Source: Nocardia brasiliensis NBRC 14402
Lineage (GTDB): Bacteria > Actinomycetota > Actinomycetes > Mycobacteriales > Mycobacteriaceae
Assembly (NCBI RefSeq): GCF_000308475.2
Contig: NZ_BAFT02000010.1
Span: 18,010 to 82,009 of the forward strand
Length of the DNA: 64,000 nt
Direction: 5' to 3'
In this document: piece by piece, positions 17,148-27,622 of the stretch
Layout of the letters: every line of letters starts with the position of its first letter
How positions within the stretch are numbered: the stretch's first letter is position 1
Position numbers and translations under genes: made by a program
The notes under the pieces: generated by a model
What the model was told of the DNA's origin: nothing
What the model saw: only the letters and a program-made list of their open reading frames with translations
The model's database searches: none

Positions 17148-17163
17148 TGTGATCCTCGTCACA
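17148..17163. promoter_or_regulatory. CRP-type binding site upstream of rpf
   Basis: TGTGATCCTCGTCACA matches the CRP consensus TGTGA-N6-TCACA exactly. M. tuberculosis CRP (Rv3676) is known to control rpfA. The site is 325 bp before the rpf start codon, implying a long leader. The leader holds further inverted repeats, such as 17368-17376 with 17406-17414 (CCTCGCCCC against GGGGCGAGG). Confidence 0.75.
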
Positions 17164-17424
17164 TAACGGGGAGGTCACGGACCGGTGACGGCCCGACACT
17201 GGCCGGACGGCACTGCTTCTAGCTGCGGAGAAGGTCTTTCGCCCGCTCTGATACCGCACCGAGACCCGCTCGTACACGCCGGTTACCAAATGGTGATTTT
17301 TCTCCGGGATCGACGTACGGTCTTATCCAGCCGGGACGACCGGCTACCACCGGCCCGCCGCACCGAACCTCGCCCCGCGGGTACCGGACCCCCGACGGAA
17401 ACGTAGGGGCGAGGGCGGGCATGA

Positions 17425-18120
<696 letters not shown>

Positions 18121-18129
18121 GGTACTCAT

Positions 18130-18169
18130 GAAGAAGGGCCCCGCATCCGAGGATGTGGGGCCCTTCTTC
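18130..18169. terminator. Strong terminator after rpf
   Basis: A 19-bp stem with one G-T wobble and a 2-nt loop: GAAGAAGGGCCCC leads in and GGGGCCCTTCTTC closes. It starts 10 nt after the rpf stop codon. The same GGGCCCCGCATCC core recurs in the terminator at 47298-47330. Confidence 0.95.
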
Positions 18170-18195
18170 GTATCTGCGGACTTTCCGTCCGGAGA

Positions 18196-18393
18196 TCAGC
18201 GATTGATCACCGTGTTCGGGTGCATGTAGGGCAGCTGATCCGCCGGGACCGGAAACTCGGTGTCCTCACCGTACGGCGAGAGCCCACCGGAACGGGTCGA
18301 CGAAAGTTCGGTGACCGCGTGGTCACCATCGGCGACCTTGGGCCAACCGTTGTCGACATACGGTTTCTTCGATTTGTTCACCACGGCCCCCAT
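18196..18393 (-). CDS. Small conserved hydrophilic protein
   Basis: A 65-residue soluble protein ([21 protein letters not shown] near the start, [13 protein letters not shown] at the end). Its composition and divergent position upstream of the Rv0862c homologue suggest a conserved small protein, but I cannot name the family. Starts are uncertain: the ATG at 18393 or the GTG codons at 18384 and 18381, the last with GGGGG upstream. It ends close to the rpf terminator. Confidence 0.6.
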   Translation of the reverse strand: MGAVVNKSKKPYVDNGWPKVADGDHAVTELSSTRSGGLSPYGEDTEFPVPADQLPYMHPNTVINR

Positions 18394-18484
18394 TCTGGCA
18401 TGTCCCGCTCGCCGAGCAACTTCGCCGCTGCCTATTAGGCTGGTAAGGATCGGCATGAGACGAAACGACTGATCTCGGGAGCAC

Positions 18485-20887
18485 ATGGGTAACTCGTCGG
18501 GCACGCCCGAAACCAAGCCAAGCACCGAACCACCGGCCCGCAGCGCAAGTCCCGGGGCACCCAGGACCGGCAGAAGTCGCGGAGAGGCGGGCAAGCCCTC
18601 GACCTCCCTTGCCGGATGGCTCGGTGCACGTAGTGATGCCCAATTGGTGACGCTGCTCGAACTCCGGCCCGATCTGGCCGTGCCGCTGCCGTCCTCGATG
18701 GCGGTGCTCGCCGCGCGTGCCGAGCAGCGGGCCTCGGTGCTGCGCGCCACCGACGACCTGGACACCCTCGATTTCGCGATCCTGGAAACCCTTGCCGTGC
18801 ACGGGGTGACACGTACCGAGAGCAACGGCGCGCCGCTGCGTCGGGCCGAGTTGCACGTGCAGCTGAACGAACGCGTGAGCGCCGCGGCGATCGACGCGGC
18901 GCTCACCCGATTGACCGATCGCGCGCTGGTCTGGTTTGTCGAGGACGAGCTGCATCTGGTCACCGCGGCCGTCGAGGCGCTGCCGTGGCCGATCGGCAGC
19001 ACCACCGAGATCCCCGACGCCCTCACCGAACCCGAGGTGCGCACGGCGCTGCCCGAGCTTCCCGCCGCCGCCAGGGCACTGCTCGACAAGCTGGCCACCA
19101 CCGGCCCGCGGGGGCGCACGAAGGACGCCGCACCGGGCACCCCGGCGGACCGGCCGATCCAGCAGCTACTCGCCCGCAGACTGGTGCATCGCATCGATGA
19201 CGAGACGGTGGAATTGCCGGTCACGGTCGGCCAGGTGCTGCGCAACGAACCCGTGACGCACCCGCACGCGTTGACCCCGCCCAAGCCGAAAGCCAAGAAG
19301 CACACCTCCGCCGAGGTGAACGCGGTGGCCGCGGGTGAGGTGGGCGAGTTGCTGCGGCACTGCGCCGCGATCATCGACGCGCTCGGGCAGGCGCCCGCGC
19401 CCGCGTTGCGCGCGGGTGGCCTCGGCGTGCGCGAATTGCGCCGCGTCGCCAAGCAGACCGGGATCGACGAGCCGCGCGCCGGTTTGCTGGTCGAGCTGCT
19501 GGCCGCCGCGAAACTGATCGAAAAGGGTTTGCCGGACCCGCCGCCGGAGCTCGATTCGACCGACGATTTCTGGGCGCCGACCCCGGCCGTGGAGGCCTGG
19601 CTGGAGGCTCCACTCGCCCGGCGCTGGGCGGCCCTGGCCGTCGCCTGGCTCGAATTGGACCGGATGCCATGGATGATCGGCATGCGCGACGCCAACGACA
19701 AACCGCTCGCGGCGCTCGCGCTGGAGCTGCGTAACCCGCACGCGCCGCGCGACCGCCACGCCATCCTCGGCCTGCTCGCCGAGTATCCGTCCGGCAGTGC
19801 CCTCACGCCCGCCGATATCGGCCGCGTGCTCGCGTGGCGGCAACCGCGCTGGCGCAGGCACTTCCGGCTCGAGGCGGTCGAGCACACGCTCGCCGAGGCG
19901 GCCGCGCTCGGCTTCGTCGGGCGCGACGCGCTCGGCTCCGCGGCGCGGGCGCTGCTGCACGGCGAAGCGAGCAGCGCGGCCGACGCCGAGGCGGAGATGG
20001 AGGCGGCGCTGCCCGCCCCGGTCGACCATGTGCTGGTCCAAGCCGATCTCACGGTGATCGCGCCCGGACCGCTGACCGCCGAGCTACAGCACCGGGTCGC
20101 GCTGGTCGCCGATGTCGAATCCGCGGGCGCCGCAACGGTTTACCGAATCAGCGAGACCTCGGTTCGGCGGGCGCTCGATGCCGGGTTGACCGCGGCGGAA
20201 CTGCACGCGCTGTTCACCAAACACTCGCGGACGCCGATTCCGCAGGCACTCACCTACCTGATCGACGATGTGGCGCGGCGGCACGGGCAGCTGCGGGCCG
20301 GCATGGCGCAGTCGTTCCTGCGCAGCGACGACCCCGCCTTGCTGGCCCAGGTGCTGGCCGCCCCGGTGGCGGGCACGCTGGCGCTGCGCGCGATCGCACC
20401 GACGGTCGCCATCGCGCAGGCGCCGCTCGGCGAGGTGCTCGAGCAGCTGCGGGCGGCCGGTTTCGCACCGGCGGGCGAGGATTCGGCGGGCGTCATCGTG
20501 GATCTGCGGCAGCGCGGCGCGCGGATTTCCATCCGGCCCAATGCCAGGCAGCCGTGGCGGCCGACGCCGCCGAGCACCGAACAGCTGGAGTTGCTCGTCA
20601 CCGAACTGCGGGCGGCCGAACGCGCCACCAGCGCCCGTTCGGCGCAAGCGGTCCGCACGGACGGCACCAGGACCAACACCGCCGCGACGCTGGCGCTGCT
20701 GCAATTGGCGGCGCGGGTGCGCCGACCGGTCAATATCGGCTACGTGGACGCGCAGGGCGTCGCGACGCAGCGCGTGGTGGAACCGCTCAAGGTGGGCAAC
20801 GGCCAGCTGGACGCGCTGGACCCGGTGACGGGGGCGATCCGGCACTTCACGTTGCACCGGATCGCTTCCGTCGCCCTCATCGAATGA
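18485..20887 (+). CDS. Helicase-associated domain protein (Rv0862c type)
   Basis: An 800-residue protein that lacks helicase motifs but has the XPB/Ssl2-like N-terminal/helicase C_3 architecture: repeated winged-helix units through the middle and a final WYL-like beta domain ([24 protein letters not shown]). M. tuberculosis Rv0862c sits next to the XPB helicase gene. Here the XPB gene lies 4.5 kb away in the opposite orientation. It is presumably a DNA-repair partner of XPB; that is inference. The ATG has GGGAG 5 nt upstream. Confidence 0.8.
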   Translation: MGNSSGTPETKPSTEPPARSASPGAPRTGRSRGEAGKPSTSLAGWLGARSDAQLVTLLELRPDLAVPLPSSMAVLAARAEQRASVLRATDDLDTLDFAILETLAVHGVTRTESNGAPLRRAELHVQLNERVSAAAIDAALTRLTDRALVWFVEDELHLVTAAVEALPWPIGSTTEIPDALTEPEVRTALPELPAAARALLDKLATTGPRGRTKDAAPGTPADRPIQQLLARRLVHRIDDETVELPVTVGQVLRNEPVTHPHALTPPKPKAKKHTSAEVNAVAAGEVGELLRHCAAIIDALGQAPAPALRAGGLGVRELRRVAKQTGIDEPRAGLLVELLAAAKLIEKGLPDPPPELDSTDDFWAPTPAVEAWLEAPLARRWAALAVAWLELDRMPWMIGMRDANDKPLAALALELRNPHAPRDRHAILGLLAEYPSGSALTPADIGRVLAWRQPRWRRHFRLEAVEHTLAEAAALGFVGRDALGSAARALLHGEASSAADAEAEMEAALPAPVDHVLVQADLTVIAPGPLTAELQHRVALVADVESAGAATVYRISETSVRRALDAGLTAAELHALFTKHSRTPIPQALTYLIDDVARRHGQLRAGMAQSFLRSDDPALLAQVLAAPVAGTLALRAIAPTVAIAQAPLGEVLEQLRAAGFAPAGEDSAGVIVDLRQRGARISIRPNARQPWRPTPPSTEQLELLVTELRAAERATSARSAQAVRTDGTRTNTAATLALLQLAARVRRPVNIGYVDAQGVATQRVVEPLKVGNGQLDALDPVTGAIRHFTLHRIASVALIE

Positions 20888-20896
20888 TCGAAGGGA

Positions 20897-21427
20897 TCAG
20901 GCCTGCGGCTTGGCCAGGCAGAAGGTGATCTTCGGCGCCTCGGAGATGAGCCGGAAGCTGGTGGCGTCCGTGCCGCACAGCAGTTCGTCGGCCTCGCCGT
21001 CGATCCGCTTCACCACCTTGAAGGTCGCCTCGCTGGACGTGCAGGCCACGTGCTTGTACCCGGTGGTCGTGCTCTCGTTGTAGCAGGCGTCCTGCTTGAA
21101 GTTGGGCGCGAGGCACAGGAAAGCGGTGGTGCCGCCGCCCAGGGTCTCCTCGTAGGAGGTGTAGTCGGTCGCGCATTCGACCTTCTTGTCGTTCGACTGC
21201 GCGACCTTGTACACGGCCTTCTCCGACGAGCAGTCGATCGGCTCGGTCTTGGCGTCGGTGGACGATCCCGTGATGACGTTGATGCAGTCGCCGACCTTGG
21301 CCTTGGCCGTGTCGGACTTGCTCGCGTCCTTGGCCGCGGAACAGCCGACCACCGTGACCACCACCGCGGCCACCGCTACGAGGGCGAGCACCACACGTGC
21401 CAGCAACCTCGCTCCTGGAAACTTCAC
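20897..21427 (-). CDS. LppU-like lipoprotein
   Basis: A 176-residue protein with a signal peptide and lipobox VVGC (Cys29). The mature part has two similar halves with the pattern GDCI...DCSSEKAVYKV and ACTSSEATFKV, and paired cysteines likely to form disulfides, resembling the LppU/SCO3897 family. The function is unknown. The GTG at 21427 follows GAGAGG at 7 nt. It is convergent with the helicase-associated gene. Confidence 0.75.
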   Translation of the reverse strand: MKFPGARLLARVVLALVAVAAVVVTVVGCSAAKDASKSDTAKAKVGDCINVITGSSTDAKTEPIDCSSEKAVYKVAQSNDKKVECATDYTSYEETLGGGTTAFLCLAPNFKQDACYNESTTTGYKHVACTSSEATFKVVKRIDGEADELLCGTDATSFRLISEAPKITFCLAKPQA

Positions 21428-21535
21428 CTGAAAACCTCTCTCACCGAACACATTCACGCCGGTCGCGAACGCGGTGAGAATACCCGGACGCGCGACACGC
21501 CCGCATCAACTCCAGGGTTGATGCCCCGCCTCGGC

Positions 21536-21625
21536 TCACCAGATGGTGCCCCACATGCCGAGCAGCGAGTAGCCGAGGATGCTCGGGAGCAGACGGCCGA
21601 GCAATTGGAGTCCAAAGTAATTCAC
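21536..21625 (-). CDS. Possible 29-residue hydrophobic peptide
   Basis: A GTG at 21625 with AAAGG 8 nt upstream opens a 29-codon frame. The product is hydrophobic and amphipathic (NYFGLQLLGRLLPSILGYSL, ending GMWGTIW). It resembles small membrane or porin-like peptides only in composition. It is placed between the LppU-like gene and the coiled-coil gene. Confidence 0.4.
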   Translation of the reverse strand: MNYFGLQLLGRLLPSILGYSLLGMWGTIW

Positions 21626-21705
21626 TAGCAATGCCTTTCGCGCATGACCACAACGTGGACACTCGTCCGATACGTGGTCTCTGTCGGTTCCTGCGAGCAA
21701 GTCGT

Positions 21706-21711
21706 TACGCT
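21706..21711 (+). promoter_or_regulatory. -10 box for leaderless coiled-coil protein transcript
   Basis: TACGCT ends 8 nt before the ATG at 21720, with no Shine-Dalgarno sequence. Confidence 0.5.
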
Positions 21712-21719
21712 TGGTCAGT

Positions 21720-22538
21720 ATGACCCTGGACGACATCGCCGTCGACCTGTACGGGCTCCCGCCGAACGAGTTCGTGCCGGCGCGCACCGCCCAGGTCAAG
21801 ACCGCCAAGGACGCGGGCGACAAGGAACTCGCGGCCGCGATCGGCAAGTTGCGCAAACCGACGGTCACCGCGTGGACGGCGAACCTGCTGGCCCGTGCGG
21901 TGCCGGACGAGGTCGAAGCGCTGTTGCAACTGGGTGCCGCGTTGCGCACCGCCCAGCAGCGGCTGTCCGGCGACGAACTGCGCACCCTCACCGGACAACG
22001 CCAGCAGGCGGTCAACGCGCTGGCGAAGAAGGCGGGCGCGCTCGCGGCCGAGCAGGGGCACCCGGTGAGCGAGAACGTGCTGCGCGAGGTCGGGCAGACC
22101 CTGACCGCGGCGCTCGCCGACCCGGAGGTCGCCGACCTGGTACGCACCGGCACCTTGGCCACCGCACAGACCTACTCGGGCTTCGGCCCGTCCGGTCCCG
22201 GCCTCGTGGCGGTCGACGATCCCCCCGCCGAACCGCCGCAGGACACCACAGCCGACGACGACGCACGCCGCGAATTGGACGACGCACTGGAAGCTCTCGA
22301 GTCCGCCCGCGCGGCAAAGGATTCCGCCGCCGAAGAGGCCGAGCAGGCGACGAATCGACTGGGCGACATCGATTCCCGGATCGCCGAGCTGAAAGACGCG
22401 CTCGCGCACGCCGAGCAGGAGCGTCAGTTCGGCCGCACCGCCGAGCGCGCGGCGCAGGACCGATTACGTACGGCCGAGCGACAACTCGACCGGGTCGAGC
22501 GGTGGGTGGCGCGGGCCCGCGAGCGCGTCGCGGACTGA
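21720..22538 (+). CDS. Coiled-coil protein of unknown function
   Basis: A 272-residue soluble protein. The first 160 residues are helical (LYGLPPNEFVPARTAQVKTAKDAG, then KLRKPTVTAWTANLLAR). Residues about 180-270 form a long charged coiled coil (ESARAAKDSAAEEAEQATNRL and following). It resembles a widespread actinobacterial hypothetical family; no function can be assigned. It converges on the M1 peptidase gene with 17 bp between the stops. Confidence 0.7.
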   Translation: MTLDDIAVDLYGLPPNEFVPARTAQVKTAKDAGDKELAAAIGKLRKPTVTAWTANLLARAVPDEVEALLQLGAALRTAQQRLSGDELRTLTGQRQQAVNALAKKAGALAAEQGHPVSENVLREVGQTLTAALADPEVADLVRTGTLATAQTYSGFGPSGPGLVAVDDPPAEPPQDTTADDDARRELDDALEALESARAAKDSAAEEAEQATNRLGDIDSRIAELKDALAHAEQERQFGRTAERAAQDRLRTAERQLDRVERWVARARERVAD

Positions 22539-22555
22539 CGACAGCGGTGCGCGGC

Positions 22556-23959
22556 TCAGCTGCGCAGGCTGCCCGGGTAGAGATACTCGTCCGGCGGCGG
22601 GGCGGCCTGATCGAGCCAGGCACCGAAGAAGCCGGTGAGATCCGTCGGCGATTTGGACTGCACGAACTTGCGGAACTCCGGCATCGACGCGTTACCGTAG
22701 ACGTGATTCATGTTGAATTCCCTTACCGCGCCGAAGAACGCGGCGTCGCCGAGTTGCCTGCGCAGCGCGTGCAGGAACAGCGGGCCGCGGTAGTAGACGG
22801 AGGTGAATTCGTTTCCGGCGCCCGGGTTCGCCAGCGGGATCTGCCAGAACTCGTTGTTGTCCAGGTACTTCTGCAGCGTCTGGCGATACTCCGCGTCGAC
22901 GTCCTTGCCCTCCTTCTGCTCCGGCCACAGGTAGTCGGCGGTGTAGCTGGCGAAGCATTCGTTCAGGCAGATATCGGACCACTGGCGCACCGACACCGAA
23001 TCGCCCCACCACTGGTGTGCGATCTCGTGCACCACGGTCGGCAGATCGGTCCACGGCGCGTAGATCGGCCGGGTCTGGGTCTCCAGCGAGAACATGATGT
23101 CGGCATCCACGTAGATGCCGCCCGAGGTCTCGAACGGGTAAGGGCCGTACAGGCTTTCGATGAAGTCGAGGATCTCCGGCAGCCGCTGCTCGGTCTCCCG
23201 GTTGCGCTCGGCCTCCGGGGCGAAGGCGCTGATCAGCGGGGTGCCGTCGGCGCGGCGCTGCTCCAGGAAGCTGAACTTGTCGATCGCGACCGTGGTCAGG
23301 TAACCGACCACCGGCTGGTTCACCGCCCAGCTGACCGTGCGCCGGTCGCCCTGCACCGCGTCCTGCGTGCGCAGACCGTTGGAGACCACCTCCCACTCCG
23401 CCGGGACCGTCGCGTGCAGCGCGAAAGTCGCCTTGTCCAGCGGCGTGTCGTTGAGCGGGTACCAGGTCGAGGCGGAGTGCGGCTCGCCTGCGGCGAAGGC
23501 GCCGCCGCTCGGCGCGTAGGTCCAGCCGTCACCCTCGGTGTTCTCGGCGGTGCCCGCGTAGTCCACGGTCACGGTGAACAACAGGCCGGGCAGCAGCGGC
23601 AGCATCGGGGTCACGGTGAGTTCGTGCTCGCCGTTGCGGGCGAACGACGCGGGCTGGTTGTTCACCGAGACCCTCCGCACGTCCGGACCCGCGAAATCCA
23701 GGTTGAACATGCGCAACGCCTGGGTGGCGACGGCATCGATCCGGGTGGACCCGGTGAGCTGATGACTCGGCGGGTCGTACTCGATGGTGACGTCGTAGTG
23801 GCGGGCGTCGTAGCCGCCGTTGCCGTCCAGCGGGTAGTACGGATCCCCGAGACCCGGCGCACCGACCGTCGGATCCGGCGGCGGGTCTGCCGCGGCGGGC
23901 ACCGAGACGGTGACGAGCGCTCCGGCGACCGCGGCACATACCAAGCCGGCGAACCTCAT
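22556..23959 (-). CDS. Secreted M1 family zinc metallopeptidase
   Basis: A 467-residue exported aminopeptidase-type protein with a signal peptide to about residue 25 (VPAAADPPP). The zinc motif HEIAHQWWGDS has His311, Glu312 and His315, with the third ligand Glu334 in CLNECFASY, the HExxH-18-E spacing. The usual GAMEN exopeptidase loop is replaced by MFSLETQTR, as in other short actinobacterial M1 members. It is much shorter than PepN because the C-terminal helical domain is missing. The ATG at 23959 has AGGGG upstream; a GTG at 23965 is possible. Confidence 0.9.
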   Translation of the reverse strand: MRFAGLVCAAVAGALVTVSVPAAADPPPDPTVGAPGLGDPYYPLDGNGGYDARHYDVTIEYDPPSHQLTGSTRIDAVATQALRMFNLDFAGPDVRRVSVNNQPASFARNGEHELTVTPMLPLLPGLLFTVTVDYAGTAENTEGDGWTYAPSGGAFAAGEPHSASTWYPLNDTPLDKATFALHATVPAEWEVVSNGLRTQDAVQGDRRTVSWAVNQPVVGYLTTVAIDKFSFLEQRRADGTPLISAFAPEAERNRETEQRLPEILDFIESLYGPYPFETSGGIYVDADIMFSLETQTRPIYAPWTDLPTVVHEIAHQWWGDSVSVRQWSDICLNECFASYTADYLWPEQKEGKDVDAEYRQTLQKYLDNNEFWQIPLANPGAGNEFTSVYYRGPLFLHALRRQLGDAAFFGAVREFNMNHVYGNASMPEFRKFVQSKSPTDLTGFFGAWLDQAAPPPDEYLYPGSLRS

Positions 23960-24032
23960 TCGCACACCACCCCTTTTTCGCCGCCGGGCATTTCGGTACG
24001 GGCGTACCGAGCCTCGGTGGATGGTAGTCGGT

Positions 24033-24671
24033 TCAGTCGGCGCTGCCGGTCAGTGCCACCGACGCGCCGAGGCCGACGATCATCATCCCGCCTGCACCGC
24101 CGACCGCTTCCAACCTACGCGGCGAGCGCGCGAACCACGACCGCGCCGAGGCCGCCAGCAGTGCCCACGCACTGTCGCACACCACCGCGATGGCCAGGAA
24201 CAGCGAGCCGAGAATCAGGAACTGCAGCTGCAGCGAGCCGACCGCCGGATCGGCGAAATGCGGCAGGATCGCCGCGAAGAACACGATGGCCTTCGGGTTG
24301 GTGAGCCCCACGAGCACGCTCTGCCGCAGCACCTTCGTGGTGGGCACGACCGGAACGTCGGCGCCCAGCGCGGCGCGCAGCGACTTGCGCTCCCGGATCG
24401 CCTGGATGCCGATATAGATCAGATACAGCGCACCGGCGAACTTGATCACCGCGAGCGCCAAGGCCGACGCCATGAGCAGGGTGCCGAGCCCCACCGCGAC
24501 CAGGAGCAGCACGAAGAAGACGCCGATGCAGTGCCCGGCCACCGAGAGCAGCGCCGCGCGCCGGCCCAGGGTCAGCGCCCGGCCGATGGTGAACAGCACG
24601 CCGGGACCGGGCACGATGATGAGGACGACCGCCGCGGCCAGAAACGCCAGCAGGTTGGACAGTGGAACCAT
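24033..24671 (-). CDS. LysE/RhtB family amino-acid exporter
   Basis: A 212-residue inner-membrane protein with six predicted helices and the family motif VPGPGVLFTIGRALTLGRR near the N-terminus. It probably exports an amino acid or a derivative; the substrate is not predictable. The ATG at 24671 lies 6 nt behind TAGACT (24678-24683), so a leaderless transcript is likely. A second LysE-type gene is at 34309. Confidence 0.85.
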   Translation of the reverse strand: MVPLSNLLAFLAAAVVLIIVPGPGVLFTIGRALTLGRRAALLSVAGHCIGVFFVLLLVAVGLGTLLMASALALAVIKFAGALYLIYIGIQAIRERKSLRAALGADVPVVPTTKVLRQSVLVGLTNPKAIVFFAAILPHFADPAVGSLQLQFLILGSLFLAIAVVCDSAWALLAASARSWFARSPRRLEAVGGAGGMMIVGLGASVALTGSAD

Positions 24672-24734
24672 CTTCGGAGTCTATGCGCAGTGGCAACCCG
24701 AATTAAGGGAGATCAGAAGCGGACTCGTCGCCGG

Positions 24735-25403
24735 TCAGGAACCCAGGTCGCCGGGCAACTGGTGCGGATCGAGCAGCAGGCGCCGGGCCGGAGCGCGGCG
24801 CACCTTGTCGGCGAGCGCGAGATTGTCGGTGAGCAGCCGCCATTCGACGTCGCTGATCGCTTCCCTGGCACGTTCGATGACGGCTGCGTCGGTGGTGCCC
24901 CAGGCGATGGGCATCGCACTGACCGACTGCCAGCGCTCCCCCACCTGCCGCGGCGCCCGATCGGTGCGCACCGCGACTGCGGGCACCCGCTCGCCCGCTT
25001 TCGCCGCGTGCCCCGGCAGCGCGCGGACCTTACGGATGACCAGCGCGTAGTGCGAGTCGGTGGCGCCCGGCTTGGCCACGTCGACCAGCGCCAGCAGCAC
25101 CACGCCGGACGGGTAGGTCTCCGAGATGACCGCGGGCACCAGTTCGCCGTCGGCATACAGCTTGTCCATGCTGGCGTGTCGCGAGGTCCAGACGGCCACC
25201 CACACCGATACCACCGCGCCGAGCACGAACGCGACCGCCAGCAGATAGGCCCACGGATGGTCGAGCCAGATCAGATACGCCGCGCCGGTGGTCGCGATGA
25301 TCCCCGCCGCGATCGCCATGATGCGCAGCCGTCGCTGGTCGGCGAACACCTCGTTGACCGCATGGGCATGTTTGCGGTCGACCGGGAATTCGAAGCGTCG
25401 CAC
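24735..25403 (-). CDS. DUF3239 family membrane protein
   Basis: A 222-residue protein with two adjacent membrane helices (about residues 27-46 and 50-70) followed by a 150-residue cytoplasmic domain. It resembles the DUF3239 family of Corynebacteriales; the function is unknown. The GTG at 25403 has AGGA about 8 nt upstream. It lies just downstream of the XPB helicase gene on the same strand (41 bp) and may share its transcript. Confidence 0.65.
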   Translation of the reverse strand: MRRFEFPVDRKHAHAVNEVFADQRRLRIMAIAAGIIATTGAAYLIWLDHPWAYLLAVAFVLGAVVSVWVAVWTSRHASMDKLYADGELVPAVISETYPSGVVLLALVDVAKPGATDSHYALVIRKVRALPGHAAKAGERVPAVAVRTDRAPRQVGERWQSVSAMPIAWGTTDAAVIERAREAISDVEWRLLTDNLALADKVRRAPARRLLLDPHQLPGDLGS

Positions 25404-25444
25404 GTCCCTATTCCTAGCACAGCTTGCGGAGGAATTGTCTCCGC

Positions 25445-27103
25445 TTATCCGATGGCCGGACCGAGCAGGTCGTCTGCGTCGGTGATGCGATAGGCATACC
25501 CCTGTTCGGCGAGAAAACGCTGGCGATGCGCGGCGTATTCGGCGTCGAGGGTGTCTCTGGCCACCACCGAATAGAAATGCGCTTGGCCACCATCGTGTTT
25601 CGGCCGCAGCAGCCGACCGAGACGCTGCGCCTCCTCCTGCCGGGAACCGAACGTACCCGAAACCTGCACCGCGACCGAGGCTTCCGGCAGATCGATGGAG
25701 AAGTTCGCCACCTTGCTCACCACCAGCACGGGGACCTCACCCTGCCGGAACGCTTCGAAGAGCTCTTCTCGCTCTTTGGTTTTCGTCGAACCCTGGATCA
25801 CCGGCGCGTTGAGCGCGGCGCCCAATTCGTCGAGCTGGTCCAGGTACGCGCCGATCACCAGCGTCGGCGCGTCCGCGTGCTTGGCCAGAATCGACTGCAC
25901 CACCGGGATTTTCGTGCGTGCGGTGGAGCACAGCTTGTAGCGCTCCTCCGGTTCCGCCGTCGCGTAGGCCATCCGCTCCGCGTCGGTGAGCGTCACCCGC
26001 ACCTCGACGCAGTCGGCCGGGGCGATCCAGCCCTGCGCCTCGATGTCCTTCCACGGCGCATCGTAACGCTTCGGGCCGATCAGCGAGAAGACGTCGCCCT
26101 CGCGGCCGTCCTCCCGGACCAGGGTCGCGGTCAGGCCGAGGCGCCGACGCGACTGCAGATCGGCGGTCATCCGGAAGACCGGCGCGGGCAGCAGGTGCAC
26201 CTCGTCGTAGATGACCAGGCCCCAGTCGCGGCTGTCGAACAGTTCCAGGTGCTTGTACTCGCCCTTGGTCCGCCGGGTGATCACCTGATAGGTGGCGATG
26301 GTGACCGGGCGGATCTCCTTGCGCTCGCCCGAATACTCGCCGATCTCGTCCTCGGTGAGCGAGGTGCGCGCCAGCAGCTCGCGCCGCCACTGCCGACCGG
26401 CCACGGTGTTGGTGACCAGGATCAACGTGGTCGCCTTCGCCTTGGCCATCGCGGCCGCGCCGACCATGGTCTTGCCCGCGCCACACGGCAGCACGACGAC
26501 GCCGGACCCGCCCGCCCAGAACGAGTCGGCGGCCAGTTCCTGATAGTCGCGCAGATGCCACTTGTCATCGCTGTAGTCCAGGTCGATGGGGTGCGCTTCG
26601 CCGTCGACGTAGCCGGCCAGGTCCTCCGCGGGCCAGCCGATCTTCAACAGCATCTGCTTGATCCGCCCGCGCTCGGAGGCGTGCACGACCACCGTGTCGT
26701 CGTCCAGCCTGGCGCCGAGCATCGGCGCGATCTTCTTGTGCCGCAGCACTTCTTCCAGCACCGCGCGGTCCAGGCTGACCAGGGTCAAACCGTGTGCCGG
26801 ATGCTTGACCAGCTGCAACCGCCCGTACCGGGCCATGGTGTCCACCACGTCCACCAGCAGCGGCTGCGGCACCGCGTACCGGGAGAAGCTGACCAGCGCG
26901 TCCACCACCTGCTCGGCGTCGTGCCCTGCCGCCCGCGCGTTCCACAGCGCCAACGGCGTCACCCGATAGGTGTGCACGTGCTCCGGCGCCCGCTCCAGCT
27001 CGGCGAACGGCGCGATGGCCTGCCGCGCCGCGTCGGCCAACTCGTGGTCGACCTCCAGCAGCAGCGTCTTGTCACTCTGCACAATCAGCGGACCGTCCGT
27101 CAC
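25445..27103 (-). CDS. xpb: XPB-family DNA repair helicase
   Basis: A 552-residue SF2 helicase (Rv0861c/Ercc3 type, 542 residues), ATP-dependent with 3'-5' unwinding. Residues 1-180 are the damage-recognition-like N-terminal domain. Walker A is LPCGAGKT (205-212), Walker B is DEVH (300-303), motif III is LTATLVRED (324-332), and motif VI is EEAQRLGRLLRPK near the end. The GTG at 27103 is chosen because GGAGG lies 6-7 nt upstream. It is likely a repair factor acting with the Rv0862c-type protein encoded at 18485. Confidence 0.95.
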   Translation of the reverse strand: MTDGPLIVQSDKTLLLEVDHELADAARQAIAPFAELERAPEHVHTYRVTPLALWNARAAGHDAEQVVDALVSFSRYAVPQPLLVDVVDTMARYGRLQLVKHPAHGLTLVSLDRAVLEEVLRHKKIAPMLGARLDDDTVVVHASERGRIKQMLLKIGWPAEDLAGYVDGEAHPIDLDYSDDKWHLRDYQELAADSFWAGGSGVVVLPCGAGKTMVGAAAMAKAKATTLILVTNTVAGRQWRRELLARTSLTEDEIGEYSGERKEIRPVTIATYQVITRRTKGEYKHLELFDSRDWGLVIYDEVHLLPAPVFRMTADLQSRRRLGLTATLVREDGREGDVFSLIGPKRYDAPWKDIEAQGWIAPADCVEVRVTLTDAERMAYATAEPEERYKLCSTARTKIPVVQSILAKHADAPTLVIGAYLDQLDELGAALNAPVIQGSTKTKEREELFEAFRQGEVPVLVVSKVANFSIDLPEASVAVQVSGTFGSRQEEAQRLGRLLRPKHDGGQAHFYSVVARDTLDAEYAAHRQRFLAEQGYAYRITDADDLLGPAIG

Positions 27104-27298
27104 AGCCCCTCCTCGCATCGATTCCCCCTATTCTTCCTGAACCCCCCGACACCCGCCCACGGCCGGTACCGTAACTCTCTGGATCGACGCTCGACGGCGG
27201 GGAACACGAGTGATCTCGACCTGGAACCGCACGAACGTCTGGCGCGTCATAGTTCATGACCAGGTGATCTGAACCAGGTATTGGAGGGGTGGCTGATC

Positions 27299-27610
27299 AT
27301 GGGTGATGGGTCGTGTGTGCGGGTTGATCCTGAGGAAGTCGAGGCGTTGGGGCGTTTGGCGTACAGGATCGCTGAGGAGTGCCGGTCGGGGTATGCGTCG
27401 CTGGTCACCGATGCGAAGTCCACGATCGAGGGGTGGAGCGGCAACAACGCGGGTGCGTTCGGGGCGGCGTGGAACGAGTTCCACGAGGGCGCCGATCAGG
27501 TGTGGGATGCGTTGCTGGAGTTGGCGGGCGGTTTGGGGGTTACTGCCGAGACTTTTCAGTCGGCTGATCAGTCCTTCGCTTCGGGTGTGAGTTCTCTGGA
27601 TTTGCCGTGA
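27299..27610 (+). CDS. WXG100-type protein, first of a pair
   Basis: A 103-residue helical protein with the Trp-x-Gly turn in EGWSGNNAGAF between two helices, typical of ESAT-6/WXG100 partners of type VII secretion. The ATG at 27299 follows GGAGGGG. It leads a four-gene operon ending with a toxin and an immunity candidate. It probably forms a heterodimer with the next protein and targets the toxin for export; that is inference. Confidence 0.8.
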   Translation: MGDGSCVRVDPEEVEALGRLAYRIAEECRSGYASLVTDAKSTIEGWSGNNAGAFGAAWNEFHEGADQVWDALLELAGGLGVTAETFQSADQSFASGVSSLDLP

Positions 27611-27622
27611 AGGGGGGCACTG

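Noticed and set aside
18394..20052. Long minus-strand frame antisense to the helicase-associated gene
   Set aside because: Ser/Ala/Arg-rich translation typical of an antisense shadow in high-GC DNA; only its last 65 codons (18196-18393) lie outside the real gene and were kept as a separate small gene.
21644..24304. 886-codon plus-strand frame over the coiled-coil and M1 peptidase genes
   Set aside because: Arg/Gly/His-rich shadow translation covering two well supported genes, one of them antisense.
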